DNA of 64,000 nucleotides. Source: Fragum whitleyi. Lineage: Eukaryota; Mollusca; Bivalvia; Cardiida; Cardiidae. Where the stretch lies: NCBI GenBank assembly GCA_948146395.1, contig OX411551.1:61590154-61654153 (forward strand), read 5' to 3'. This document shows, in pieces, positions 1 through 10,973 of the stretch (position 1 is its first letter; every line of letters begins with the position of its first letter). The notes below the pieces were generated by a model. The model had not been told where the DNA came from, did no database searches, and was given only the letters and a program-made list of their open reading frames with translations. A program made the position numbers and the translations under genes.

Positions 1-365
1 AGTTCCTCCAAAAGATTATTTGGCAACAGTTGCCATGGTAACTTAAAGAATTCAACAGTTTCTGAACTAGCATCCTCTGTGTGGGTTTTTACATTACTTT
101 CATTTTCACTGAGTGCTTTAGATCTTGCCCTCATATAGGACATAACAGGCCCGGCTGACTTTGTCAGTCGTTGATTGAGGCGCGCTTTGGATTCATCTTT
201 ACTCTCATCTGCACTGCTGTTGTTTCCATCTTTAGGATCATCTGCGTAAGTGTATTCCGGACCCTCACCGTTATCCTGACTACTGGGCGAGGAATCCCCG
301 CGGCCCTTTATGGGTTTCTCATATTTTGTCAAGGATCTTGTTATGGGAAACATATCTACAATCAT
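1..365 (-). CDS. N-terminal part of an unidentified gene, cut by the left edge
   Basis: An uninterrupted frame runs from an ATG at 365-363 down to base 1, 121 codons plus two bases, with an in-frame TAA nine codon-lengths upstream of the ATG. The protein starts MIVDMFPITRSLTKYEKP, continues through a polar stretch rich in Ser, Asp, Glu, Asn and Lys, then a basic part (KARLNQRLTKSAGPVMSYMR) and ends at the edge in LPWQLLPNNLLEEL, which looks like the start of a folded, more hydrophobic region. No signal peptide or membrane segment is visible. Base and codon use are less AT-rich than the flanks, as expected for real coding DNA. The ATG at 353 is an alternative start. An acceptor (TTGTAG just above 355) is also possible, in which case this is an internal exon; the weak pyrimidine tract argues against that. 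I do not recognise the family. It lies downstream of, and on the same strand as, the gene ending at 14368. Confidence 0.6.
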   Translation of the reverse strand, partial: MIVDMFPITRSLTKYEKPIKGRGDSSPSSQDNGEGPEYTYADDPKDGNNSSADESKDESKARLNQRLTKSAGPVMSYMRARSKALSENESNVKTHTEDASSETVEFFKLPWQLLPNNLLEE

Positions 366-678
366 CTCATAAAACGTTTACTTTTTCCTCGTCATTAAAA
401 TTTCCTTTTTTATCACTTTTGTCTTTAATACAGAGGTTAATTTCTAAATTCTGTCTATCAACTGATCTATGCAGATTATAATTTAATCACTTTTGTAAAT
501 TACAATTTAATCAATGAACACTTACAAAGTCATACCCAATTAAAGTATCATGTATGACTTTGACAACACTTTCAGGGGATCTGATCCTTCTCAAAAAACT
601 TGAAATTGTCAGAAAGCTCATATTTATTTTACATCAAACTTAATGTAGCAACATTCTGTACGTTCCGAAAATAACAAT
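366..678. other. Presumed 5' flank of the left-edge gene
   Basis: About 310 bases of AT-rich DNA upstream of the minus-strand ATG at 365. It would hold the 5' leader and promoter if that ATG is in a first exon. I see no TATA box or other site I can defend. Confidence 0.3.
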
Positions 679-843
679 AAGGTAGTGGACCCTTAATAGT
701 ATGGCAATGTTGCAGAAGTAATGAATTCTAACAATGTTAACCGAGGTTTCCTAATGATTTCATTATAGAAACTTTGGTCATGCAATGTGAAAGATTAAGA
801 GTTCTGAAATGTCGGAGAACTAATATTACAGGTTTACTACCTT
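679..843. mobile_element. Palindromic MITE, AAGGTAGT ends
   Basis: The ends are inverted: it starts AAGGTAGTGGACCCTTAATA and finishes with the complement-like TAATATTACAGGTTTACTACCTT pattern (about 22 bp, a few mismatches). A related copy lies at 27442-27595, where the centre is a clean palindrome around GTTTCCTAATGA/TCATTAGGAAAC. There is no coding capacity, so it is a non-autonomous foldback-type element; its superfamily is unknown. Confidence 0.6.
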
Positions 844-896
844 GATAATATGAAACTACCTACTAGATTTGTCACACCTAACACTAACAGGCACCT

Positions 897-1027
897 GCCC
901 TTCGTTTAGGATGACAAACAGTGCAAACAGTTTGTCAATTATACCCCGCTTTGCATGTGCACTTGTGTATAAAGCCGGGTATCATTGGAAAACTGTTTGC
1001 ACTGTTTTGTCATCCTGAACGCAGGGC
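897..1027. mobile_element. 131-bp inverted-repeat element
   Basis: Arms of about 38 bp face each other: GGATGACAAACAGTGCAAAC near 909 and its complement near 995-1013, flanked by GCCC...GGGC. The inner part (CCCGCTTTGCATGTGCAC against TAAAGCCGGG) is partly complementary too. A shortened copy lies at 27280-27346. Likely a palindromic MITE. Confidence 0.65.
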
Positions 1028-1144
1028 TGGATTAATGTTACATAATAATGCATGGGCTAAAAATCTCCTTCATTAAATCTGCATTAGCAATTAGGCAAAA
1101 TAGAGAAAAATAATTGGCTACACAAAACAATCCCAAAGCACATT

Positions 1145-1219
1145 GAGGGATCAGTGCAACACAATTATAAGTGCCTATATATTAATAGGCACTTACAATA
1201 GTTTTGCGCTGACCCCTCG
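1145..1219. mobile_element. Dispersed ~74-bp palindrome, copy 1
   Basis: Near-perfect hairpin: TCAGTGCAACACAATTATAA, GTGCCTAT, a short loop, then ATAGGCACTTACAATAGT and GCGCTGACCCCTC. Other copies of the family are at 11.59, 15.25, 16.06, 29.12, 30.54, 34.48, 41.76, 47.28 and 50.51 kb. Confidence 0.75.
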
Positions 1220-1922
1220 ACATGCACCCGCAGAACTCCAAAACAAATAAAATAGCAATATTTACTTAACACTAAATCTTTCCACAACAAAACAAGTCCA
1301 TTTAGCATTGCTATGAGAGATAAATATGTAAATCTTATATAGACAAGTCTTTCAAAAATCCTTTTAAACTCTGACCATGCAGATTATATTGAACTGAATA
1401 ATGTCATTCATGCTATTCAAAATTTGTTTTCCCAAATCCTTCACATTGCATGTTAGATATCTAGTTCAATGAAATATCATTAATGGAATAGTCACTTTCA
1501 CCAATCATAAGTCATAAATTTGAAAACAATACTTCAAATTGAACTTTGATGTTTTATTCGGAAACATTTTTAGATATGTTTCCTAAGAATGTTTAAAGTG
1601 TTAAGTAGTAGAAAAGGGGCTTTAGGAAAAAAGAAAAGATCTGTTAAATCTCTTATCACAAACATTTTCATAATAAATCCCAGTATTTACTTATTGGGAA
1701 AAAACTCCAAGGTTCCTGCGATACTAGAACAAAACCACTTATAGATTTGTTTTTTCTCTGATTAAATCTCTGCATCTAGTTGCAAACTATATCATGCATA
1801 TTGAATGAAAATGTGTACATATTTTGAGGCAAAACAAGAGAAACACCTATGACTGCCAACACTCGGCTGCACTGCTTGAAAATGCAGGAATCTAAATCAT
1901 AAAAGGGGCATTTTATTCTTAC
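1220..1922. other. No recognised feature
   Basis: AT-rich non-coding DNA. I see no exon-like stretch or repeat boundary here. Confidence 0.4.
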
Positions 1923-2230
1923 AACAAGAGCATTGCCTACAGGTGCCTATGGTCGGCTGTTGACTTAACAATCCAAAGTTACAGCTAATATCAGTTTTAA
2001 CTACAAAAATTTGACCTTAAAAATTATCTAGACCTTGACTGATGACCTTAAACTTGGTACCAACAGAAAGGCCTTGTCACAGGTAATCATCGTGTGAAAT
2101 GTGAAGGCCCTATCACTTACCTTTCAAAAGTTATGACCAATGTTAAAATTTGGTGGGGGGTTTTTGTGTGTTTTTTTCCCCCCTTTTCAACTTGGAAAAA
2201 CAGAATGTCCAAGGCAATCATCATGTGAAA
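1923..2230 (+). repeat. AACAAGAG-type element, left part (GCATTGCC family)
   Basis: Begins AACAAGAGCATTGCCTACAG followed by GTGCCTATGGTCGGCTGTTG, matching the copy at 30243. It then carries GACCTTGACTGATGACCTTA-type sequence of the sort found in the tandem units at 53.4-54.1 kb. The right end was not found; a T-rich/G-rich tract near 2150-2185 may mark decay. Confidence 0.5.
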
Positions 2231-3118
2231 TATAAATATATATATATATTAAACTTGTCATCTAAAACCAACAAAAACTCGGCACAGACTTGTTTTTATC
2301 TGTTGATAGATGACTAGTTTAATAAATTTGGTATTTCATTAGTACTGACATTCAAAGTCCTCTTTTTAATTCTCCATGACATGTCTGAGACATTAAAATT
2401 GTTAGCTGCAGAAAGTATTATAAATAACTTGATCTCTACAAATGTTTTCTTTCAGCAGCTTTTCACTATAAAACACACATTCTGTTAAAAAATATTGATA
2501 AAATAAGGATAAATAAAGTATTTCAGAATTTCACACTTTAATTCCACATGATAGATCCTGGATGATTAAGGCCCCACTACTATTTTTCAATATAACCATA
2601 AGTTATTGAATACATCGCTTTTCAGTCTAATCATCCTAGCTAAACAATAACAGAATATATCAGACCATTGAGCCGTTTGAAAGAGATTAGAATTTCAGAG
2701 ACCCATGCTTCAGAGGTTTCAAGTATCCTTGGCCGTTTGTTGAAAAAAGATCTAATTTCTGCATTCTAATCGATAAAATAACCAGAATGTCAATTTTCAA
2801 ACTATATAGTGTAAACAATTATAAAGAATTTGGACCCTTAACAGTCCATTACAAAATGTAATTGAATTTAATCTATACACAAAGAAAAAAGTACTGCAAC
2901 ATATAAATTATGAAGATATTAAAAGTATTACTTAAGATAAAGCTAGATTTGAACCTCATAGAGCATGTAATTTTGGCATCATTTTGGTCACCTAATATAA
3001 ATAGAGGATATTGAATGAGTGGTCATTGAATACCAAATTTATTAAACAAGTCATCTATAAACAGATAAAAACGAGGCTGCACCAAGTAAATTTAATAATT
3101 TAATAAATTTGGTATTGA
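2231..3118. repeat. Inverted pair of a small AT-rich element
   Basis: ACCAAATTTATTAAACAAGT at 3030-3049 is the near-complement of a stretch at 2315-2333, and both copies continue into TCATCTATA...CAGATAAAAAC. The 3028-3118 copy has inverted ends (ATACCAAATTTATTA and its complement), so it is a ~90-bp palindromic element. The rest of this interval is AT-rich with nothing recognised. Confidence 0.5.
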
Positions 3119-3217
3119 ATGAACACAAATTTGATAGTTTATTTATAATTTGATCCTTATTTTTATGATAAAACCAAGAAATTACGATATTTTTTTTATT
3201 CACATTATTCAGCGAGA

Positions 3218-3340
3218 CCGTATAACGCTGTTTGCAAGATGACATCAGCAAATCAATTATGACGTCATTTTCACAACGAAAATATAACGTTGATATTCGT
3301 TTTTAGCTCATTTGCATAGTTATTCCACTAGTGTAATAAC
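3218..3340. repeat. Repeat shared with 18.11-18.23 kb
   Basis: CTGTTTGCAAGATGACATCA followed by ATGACGTCATTTTCAC and TTTTAGCTCATTTGCATAGT is closely matched at 18119-18225. Both contain CRE-like TGACGTCA/TGACATCA cores. Probably two copies of one short transposon. Confidence 0.5.
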
Positions 3341-3617
3341 ACCCGCATAATATTAAAAATATTCAACGGGGTTATTTCACTCTTGCAACATAGGTCATAT
3401 TATAAAGTAATATTTCCAATTTAAAATCTGCCACTGTTGTGGCGAGTGCTGCAAAAGTAATGGCAGCATGGATATGCTATGTCTGATCTATGATAATTAA
3501 GAAGAGCGAGTGCCGTGAATGCATGTGCATGCCAATATACATGGTATTGACTGTACAAATTTCGTGATAGTAACTGTTGGATTAGAGACAATGGCTAGTT
3601 TGAAATCTCACTTGGCT

Positions 3618-3770
3618 AATAATAATAATAATAATAATAACGACTTTATTTAAAGAGGATACATATTTGGTTTCCCAATCTTCCATATGGTCCTCACAAA
3701 ATTGGTTTACAAAAGCATACAAATATTTACACAATTTTATAGAAGATGATCAACAATGATTTACCCATTT
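3618..3770 (-). mobile_element. LINE- or SINE-like 3' end with (TTA)n tail
   Basis: Read on the minus strand, about 140 bp of sequence (ending CCTCTTTAAATAAAGTCG) runs into a (TTA)n tail formed by the AATAATAAT run at 3619-3641. This is the usual look of a 5'-truncated retroposon. No reverse transcriptase remnant is visible. Confidence 0.5.
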
Positions 3771-4675
3771 CCCAACAATCCAGCTTTTTAACACCTAAGG
3801 AGGGGCCTTTGGAAACATCATGGAAAATGAAGAAATGATCTGTTACAAGCACTTTTCCTTAGTCCTAAATGTTTCCCTCCCCAAAAACTTAAATGCATCA
3901 TAGGCAACGTCTATGAATTCAGACCTGGGGTCTTAATCCTTGTTATCTAGAAATGGGTCAAGGATGTTTTCTAATTCAATAATCAAAAACACTGTAATAA
4001 GATAAGAATGTTGGGTTATCCTAACTTCCTTAGCTATACCACTGTGTTTTCAATTTCTTTGACAAAAGGAAATAACTTATGCTGTTTGAAAGTATTAATA
4101 TTACTTTAAATTTTCAAAATTAAGGAAAACAATTTATCGACCAGTATTAATCATTTGTAAAATTTTGTTTTACATCAAAATTTGAATAGTATAGACTGCT
4201 GACAAGATACATAAAGACCTTTCCAATGTTTTCAGCAGTTTAGGTTCAGAATCATGTTTTAACCCGAGACAACTTGAAATCAAATAATGCATACAGCTTT
4301 TGTTCACATAATACCTTTTGACAACATCATCACTTTAACAGATTAAACTAAGTTTTAGGGAAACACAGGTAAATAAATCAGAGTTAACAAATACTTTTAT
4401 GTCATATTCTTTTGTGTCCAGTTGCTTGTGTAGATTTATTTTCTGTAGGGTCAAATTGCACTTAGAAAGTGGAAGTTTTCATAAAAATGACATTTGGCAA
4501 TAAATCAACATGACGTATATGAAACAGACATAGAAATTGAGAAGAAGAAGAAGAATGCTGAAAGTTGAAAATTGTACAGTGTGTACCTCTAATTTTCAAC
4601 AGCATTATTTCTCTTTCTTCTGATAAGAATACACCAAGTTGATGCAGCAATAGTTAATCATGTAAGACTTATAGT
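3771..4675. other. No recognised feature
   Basis: AT-rich non-coding sequence with a short GAAGAAGAAGAAG run near 4541-4554. Confidence 0.4.
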
Positions 4676-4678
4676 TAA

Positions 4679-4855
4679 ACAAGAGCTGTCACTGTAAGAT
4701 GACAATGCCCCCGACACCGCTTTGATAGTAATAAGGAAGTTATGGCCAATATTAAAGTTTTTGGACGGAATGACGGACGGACGGACGGACAGACGGACAG
4801 ACGGACGGACGGACATGTCAAATTTATTATGCCTCCCTATCGGGGGCATAAAAAG
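4679..4855 (+). mobile_element. AACAAGAG-type element, CCCCCGA family, short
   Basis: Starts AACAAGAGCTGTCACTGTAA with the small hairpin TGTC...GACA, then TGCCCCCGACACCGCTTTGA, a GGACGGACGGACAGAC run (4764-4814), and ends CCTCCCTATCGGGGGCATAA. Left TGCCCCCGA pairs with right TCGGGGGCA. A near-identical copy is at 31080-31243. Open frames on both strands here are by-products of the GGAC repeat. Confidence 0.8.
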
Positions 4856-5889
4856 ACATTCTTGTTACAGAGCCATAATTTAGAGGAATTTGCGGACTTG
4901 GTTGAATCATGTTACATTTTCCATTTCATTTATGATCATAAAGATTAAAGTTAACTGACAATATTTTCTTGTGTCTTTAAAGTTAAAAGTTACAAAAGTT
5001 TGTCTCTGTTTAGATTACTTTTTTTACAATACTTTTTTTACTCTGTGTATTTATCAGTTATTTTTTTAAAAGTTACAATGAAATAAATTTAATCATTCAT
5101 CAATTGTTTCTTACAATGACCATTCCATATAATGATCAAACTATTTCTACATTTTGTCTTTCTTTTAATTTCATATTTACTAAATTTTCTAATTTAAAAG
5201 TTAATCTGTTTCTTAATATTAGGTATTAAAAGTTTATATTCTAGTTGATAAAAAATTGTGAAAGCTTGTTTATATGATAATGTTCAGGTTTTGGAACTTA
5301 TGATTACCTTCAAAAATGAAAATCCTGTTCTATAGCTTGCAACAGCTCTAGATATGATGGTAATTTCAAATCTGCATTCTGGAGCTCTTAAACATTTGTT
5401 TACAGAAAGAAAGTTTTATAACTTACTTTTTGAAAATATTTTTTCTAAACCACTCAGAAATGTTTTTGAGATAAAAAATGAACAAAATGGTGTTTTATTT
5501 AAGCCTGCAAATAATTTTCTTAGGAAAAAAGTCTATTAAAGTTCAAGCAATATTTTTCAAAGAGTTTTTATTCACATGAAATTTTTATCCATCGCTATGA
5601 AAATCTACTTCAATATTCTAGTGCATGCAACACTATCTACAAGGAATTGTAACCCAAGCATCCCATTCATTATGTATAATCTGTAATAATTATAGTGCCC
5701 AGGGAAACAAAGGGAAAATCAATCAATACAAGTTATCTGATACCATGAAACATCAACTTCATCACCTATTTGGCTTGTAATTTCAAATGGCATACAACAA
5801 GCATAAACATAACAAAAAGCTCTTATGGCTGAATCAATGTGACAAAATTGGTTAACTCCTAGCACTGAAAATGATAGCAAGCTCTTGTT
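4856..5889. other. No recognised feature
   Basis: AT-rich non-coding DNA without detectable repeats or exons. Confidence 0.4.
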
Positions 5890-7345
5890 CTTAGACTCCT
5901 ATGGCTGCCCAAAGTAATATGACAGTAAGATCCAATGGCTGACCAAGGTAAATATGAAGATAAAGTCCAATGGCTGACAGTAAAGTCCTATTGATAATAA
6001 AAGTAAACATGACAATTAGATCCTATGGCTGACCAAAATAAATGTGACAGTTAAGTCCTATGGCTGACCACAGTAAACATGATATTAATGTCCTTTCCCT
6101 AACCAAATTAAACATGCAGTAGGATCCCATGGCTGCCCAAAGTAAACACAACAGTATGATCCCATGGCTGCCCAAAGTAAACACGACAGTAGGATCCCAT
6201 GGCTGACCAAAGTAAACATGACAATTAGATCCAATGGCTGACCAAAGTAAACATGACGGTAGGATCCTATGGCTGATCAAAATAATTATGACAGTAAGGT
6301 CCTATGGCTGACCACAGTAAACATGACTTTAAGGTCCAATGGCTGACCAAAGTAAACATGAAAGTAAGATCCTATGGCTGACCAAAATAAATGTCATATG
6401 TAAAAGTAGATGTATTGTGGGCCGATGGCCTTTATTTACAAATAAAGAATAATTGTATTGTATTGTATTGTACCAAAATAAACATGATCGTAATTATCTT
6501 TAGTTGACCAAAGTAAATACATTAAGATCCTAGGGTTGACGAAAGTAAACATGGCAGTAAGGTCCTATGGCTTACAGAAATTAACACTAAAGTAAAGTCC
6601 TATCACTGACCAAATTTAATGCAGTTAGATCCTATGGCTGACTAAAGAAATATGACTGTTAGTTCCTATGGCTGATCAAGTCCTATGGTTAACCACAGTA
6701 AATATGACAGTTAGGTTCGATTGCTGACCAAAGTAAACATGACAGTATGACCCTTATAATGGTTGACTAAAGACAATATGACAATTCTATGGCTGACCAA
6801 AGTAAGTAAGGCAGTAAGATCCTTTGGCTTACTTAAGTAAACATGACAGTAAAGTTAACATGATAGTAAGACCCTAAGGTTTACCAAAGTAAACATGACA
6901 TTCTATGGCTGGTAAAAGTAAACATGACAGTAAGATTCTATAGCTGACCAAAGTTAACATGACAGAAGGTCCTTTGGCCGACCAAAGTAAACATGACAGT
7001 AAGATCTATGGCTGACCAATGTAAACATGCCATTCCATTCCTATGGCTGACTAAAGTAAACATAACATTAAGGTCCTATGGCTGACCAAAGAAAATATGA
7101 CAGAGTTCCTGTGACTGAATGAGTGAAAACATAACTTTTAGGACCTATTGCTGACCAAAGAAAACATGACAGAAAGGTCCACTGACAAAATGAGTGTAAA
7201 CATGACAATAAGGACCTATTGCTGATCAAAGAAAACATGACAGTAGGTCCACTGACTAAATGAATGTAAACATGACAGTAAGGACCTATTGCTGACCACA
7301 AGAAACATGACAGTAAGATCTACTGGCTGAATGAGTGTAAATATG
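5890..7345. repeat. 35-bp minisatellite, about 40 variable units
   Basis: Units of the form TCCTATGGCTGACCAAAGTA + AACATGACAGTAAGA recur; starts at 6126, 6161, 6196 and 6231 give an exact 35-bp period in the best part. Units decay and recombine towards the right (after ~7090 alternate units carry ACTGACTAAATGAGTG). The open frames on the minus strand (for example 6280-6023) are repeat translations, not genes. Confidence 0.9.
6392..6471 (+). mobile_element. Retroposon 3' fragment inside the minisatellite
   Basis: An 80-bp foreign segment (GGGCCGATGGCCTTTATTTA, then AAATAAAG and a TTGTA-type tail) interrupts the array. ACCAAAATAAA occurs on both sides (6381-6391, 6472-6482), an 11-bp target duplication, although the array itself could supply one copy. 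It looks like a heavily 5'-truncated LINE tail. Confidence 0.6.
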
Positions 7346-7536
7346 ACCATCTGGTTGAACTTAGTTGAGAACAATGGACAGAAGTTAAGGCTGATGTAGA
7401 ATACAACAAAAGTATTCTACATAATCTAAATGGAAAAGATAATGTCCAAAAGGGTTTATTTATCAAACATTGTCGACTGTATTGGGATTGGAAAATAAAT
7501 ACTGTGAACCATTGAAACAAAATAAAAAGGTGGCTG

Positions 7537-8112
7537 TCTAAGGACAAGATTCAATATTGACTTACACTCAAATTGAACAAGTTACACTGAACAACAAATG
7601 GTACTTAAATTATAACTTCTGTACAGAAATTATAAGCTGCAGGCCTCCTGAGAATTTTTTTTATCTTCACTTAATGCTTGCTTCAAAATATTGTAAAAAT
7701 TATCTTTGACACAACTATTTAAATTTTTGTGTAAAAGTTTCAGGGTTTGACACTAACTACTTTTTGCCACCGATCTGTAGGACCTGTTAGCCCAAATATT
7801 ACAGGTCCTCCATGATATCAACAGGTCTAAGGACAAGATTCAATATTGACTTTCACTCAAATTGAACAAATTACACTGAACAACAAATGGTACTTAAATT
7901 GTAACTTCTTTAGAGAAGTAATAAGCTGCAGACCCCAAGAAAATTTTCTTTTTCTTTTTTCTTTTTTCAAAATATTGCAAAATTTATCTTTGAGACAACT
8001 ATTTAAATTTTGGTGTAAAAGTCTCAGGGTTTGACACTAACTTCTTTTTGCCACCGGTCTGAAGGACCTGTTAGATCAAAATATTACAGGTTCTCCATGA
8101 TATCAACAGGTC
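7537..8112. repeat. 289-bp tandem duplication
   Basis: Unit 1 (7537-7825) and unit 2 (7826-8112) both begin TCTAAGGACAAGATTCAATA and end ATGATATCAACAGG, and they match along most of their length. Each unit ends in the left end of the CAGGGTTTGACACT element, so the duplication has copied a transposon terminus. Confidence 0.85.
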
Positions 8113-8388
8113 CTGCATGAAACCATGTTTGAAATTTAATAATTCAAGGAATAAATTGCAAGGAAATCATTGTTGGAATTCTTTTTTACAATATTTTCCA
8201 TTTAGTTTTCATGCAATTTTTTAGTATTGGAAAGGCAATTATTTTTCAAAACTGGACAGATTTTAAATACTAAGTGCTTCCATTGAATACTGGCCAGAAG
8301 GACCAGTAACACAGTAACATCTACCAGTCCTTCCTAGAAACCACAGGTCTCGGGCCCGAGGACTGGTGCAAGTGTCTATCCCTGAAAG
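8027..8388. mobile_element. hAT-like MITE, CAGGG ends (copy 1)
   Basis: Left end CAGGGTTTGACACTAACTTC; right end GACTGGTGCAAGTGTCTATC then CCTG, the inverted form. CAGGG-type ends are typical of hAT elements (family knowledge). The central hairpin present in the 12.3- and 24.1-kb copies is reduced here to its outer edge near 8168-8200. A second left end lies at 7740. No clear 8-bp target duplication was found. Confidence 0.6.
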
Positions 8389-9465
8389 TAACAAAATATA
8401 GGTGGAATACATCTAGGTGGATGATAATTAAGGTTGTGATATAATCATTTAGATTTTTCACCAAAGGACAAGTTGTTGTTATACAATCATTTAGATTTTT
8501 CACCAAAGGACAGATTAACATCTAATGTAAGCACACCAAAAACACATCCAGACAAGCATTTTTATAAGCTCATTCAATATCTGAACCTTTACAATTTAAG
8601 CAAAGAAAAAGATAGAATAATTTGTGATATGAATCAGAACAATCATTCCTAATCAATCCCTGATAACCAACAAAGAGATCCAATAATCTGTTTTATTCTT
8701 ATCAAATATTGACACATTGATAGTTTATCTTAACCAACATGAACTACCATGGAAGGCAAAATGGAATATCTGGTGATGGCAGAAATATATTCTAGAGATT
8801 ACTAGCATTTGGCACACAGTAGCAGTCTGAGCAGAGTAAAGTTGAGGACACATTAGTTATCACCCATGTTTGTTGCACTAGCCCAAGAACACCGTTGTTT
8901 GAACACTACTTAAATAATGTTGTTGACTACATGCTGGAGAAAGCTGACAAATCCTTGCACACACCCCATAGGCACACAGTCAAACATTTAACATAGTCTT
9001 AGGTAACTTAAGTGACCCTGTGTGTGGCATTTCCAACAATTTCACAATCATGTGAATCAGTTAAGACTCGGATTAGGCTATGCAGCCACACCAGTCTGAA
9101 CAGAGTCTTCACTACCCTATGGACCTAAAGTTGCTGTTCACAACCCAAGATTAATTTGATGCATCATAAGATTGTCCAGGCTAGTCAACTTGTGTTCATC
9201 ACATTCACATGAAAATGTTGAAACTGCTATGCAAAGACTTAATTGATAGCTGTTACACAGTTCTTGTGCATTATACTCTAGATCTCTAGTTAGAGTTTAG
9301 GGAACTCACGATCTTTCACAATGTAACCTCGGTAACACTGTCAATTAAAGTTGCCAAACTATTGAGGGTCAACTTCCACAAACTCAGTCATGCTCATCAC
9401 ACGCTAGAGTCTGTAGAACACACAAAAACTGAGTGGCTGAAACATTCTAAGAACACTGACCAGAC
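8389..9465. other. Mostly unassigned; small direct repeat
   Basis: ATCATTTAGATTTTTCACCA followed by AAGGACA occurs twice in 8445-8515. Sequence at 9040-9130 (CATTTCCAACAATTTCA ... CAGTCTGA ... GTCTTCACTA) recurs at 45490-45600. No gene seen. Confidence 0.5.
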
Positions 9466-9705
9466 TTAACCCTTGTCGTGCTGAATAAATTTTGGCTAAA
9501 AATTTCCATCAAAATCAAAGGGCAAAAAGCACTGAAGTACCAACTGTAGGTCAATTTTTATTTGAAAATCTATTGACAATTCTGGTTTGAAAGTGAGAAA
9601 CAGGTGGTGTAGACTAACATCAGACTGCACATATGTGCAGGTGAATGATTGTCTATAGCTCCTGCCAAAGCAGGAATATTCTGGGTTCAGCATGACAAGT
9701 GTTAA
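9466..9705 (+). mobile_element. TTAA MITE, CCCTTGTCATGCTG ends (copy 1)
   Basis: TTAACCCTTGTCGTGCTGAA opens and TTCAGCATGACAAGTGTTAA closes the 240-bp element, giving ~20-bp inverted ends with TTAA at both edges. TTAA plus ends starting CCC(T/Y) is the piggyBac pattern (family knowledge). The centre is the palindrome AGACTGCACATATGTGCAG with flanking TAGAC...GTCTA. Confidence 0.85.
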
Positions 9706-9768
9706 AATGTGTGATGACAGATATACAGAAAAGCAAAACTTGTTCTGGAAACCAAATTCAAGCTAGTT

Positions 9769-9787
9769 TTTTTTTTTTTTTTTTTTT
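9769..9787. repeat. Poly-T run
   Basis: An uninterrupted homopolymer of about 19 T just left of the 9.8-kb element. Confidence 0.9.
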
Positions 9788-9831
9788 AAAGATAACAAAT
9801 AATGGCTCAAAATTTCTAAGCCATTTGAAAC

Positions 9832-10973
9832 AAGAGCCACGTTGGACATGGCCATCCCCCGCCGAAAAAGCTTGATAGTAAAACTGAAGCCTAATATATA
9901 AATTATTCTTGCTAACTTTAAGAAATTAACCCCCAGGCCCTACAAAATCAAAGTGTCAAAAATAACAAAGGGCAATAACACCAAAATTATTCAAGCAAGA
10001 GTTGTAGCTATTATGCATTGAACTTCTTCTCCGTGAGTTCTATTCACCCATAAAGTTTCAAGTTGATAGCTGTTATACTTTAGGAGATTTGCTCCGGACA
10101 AAATCTAAGTGTCAAAAATAACAAAGGGCAATAACTCCAAAATTATTCAAGCAAGAGTTGTAGCTATTATGCATTGAACTTCTCCTCGGTGAGTTCTTTC
10201 CTCCCATAAAGTTTCAAGTTGATAGCTGTTATACTTTAGAAAATTTGCTCCAGACAAAAATGTAAGTATCAAAAGTAACAAAGGGCAATAACTCCAAAAT
10301 TATGCAAGCAAGAGTTGTAGTTCCTGTGCACTGGACTTCTCCTTCATGATATCTATCAATCCATTAAGTTTCAAGTTAATAGCTATTATACTTTAGGAGA
10401 TATGCTCGGGACAAAATCTCAGTATTAAAATTAACAAAAGTCAATAACTCTAATATTATGCAAGCTAGAGTTGTAGTTCTTGTGCACTGCACTTCTCCTC
10501 CATGAGAACTATCCACCCATGAAGTTTCAAGTTGATAGCTTTTATACTTTAGGAGATATGCTGCGGACAAAATCTAAGTATTAAAAATAACAAAGGGCAA
10601 TAACTCCAAAATTATGCAAGCAAGAGTTGTAGTTCTTGTGCACTGCACTTCTCCTCCATGAGATCTATCCACCCATAAAGTTTCAAGTTGATAGCTATTA
10701 TACTTTTGGAGATATGCTCCGGACAAAATCTCAGTATTAAAAATAACAAAGGGCAATAACTCCAAAATTATGCAAGCAAGAGTTGTAGTTCTTGTGCACT
10801 GCACTTCTCCTCCATGAGATCTATCCACCCATAAAGTTTCAAGTTGATAGCTATTATACTTTAGGAGATATGCTCCGGACAAGTCTAGTGACGGAACCTC
10901 GGAATGACGGAATGACAGAATGACGGACGGAGGGTATTACTATATCCCCTCGCCGAAAACGGCGGGGATAACA
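9832..10973 (+). mobile_element. AACAAGAG-type element with six 156-bp units
   Basis: Begins ACAAGAGCCACGTTGGACAT (hairpin CCA-GTTGGACA-TGG), then CATCCCCCGCCG, and ends CGGCGGGGATAACAAG, the inverted match. In between, the GGACAA landmark recurs at 10097, 10253, 10410, 10566, 10722 and 10878, an essentially constant 156-bp unit. The last unit runs into a GACGGAATGACGG tract. The 52-residue-periodic minus-strand frames arise because 156 is a multiple of three. Units resemble those at 16.8 and 22.2 kb. Confidence 0.85.

Noticed and set aside
4658..4948. Overlapping frames on both strands with RPSVRPSV or GRTDGQTD runs
   Set aside because: Produced by the GGACGGACGGAC tract of an AACAAGAG element; the same pattern appears at 17.8 and 48.8 kb.
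6023..6280. Minus-strand frame rich in LLWSAIG repeats
   Set aside because: Translation of the 35-bp minisatellite.
5890..7345. CRISPR-like array
   Set aside because: Units are contiguous and variable with no unique spacers, in a eukaryotic context; it is a minisatellite.
10376..10882. Minus-strand repeat-protein frames
   Set aside because: Translations of the 156-bp units at 10 kb; same reasoning.
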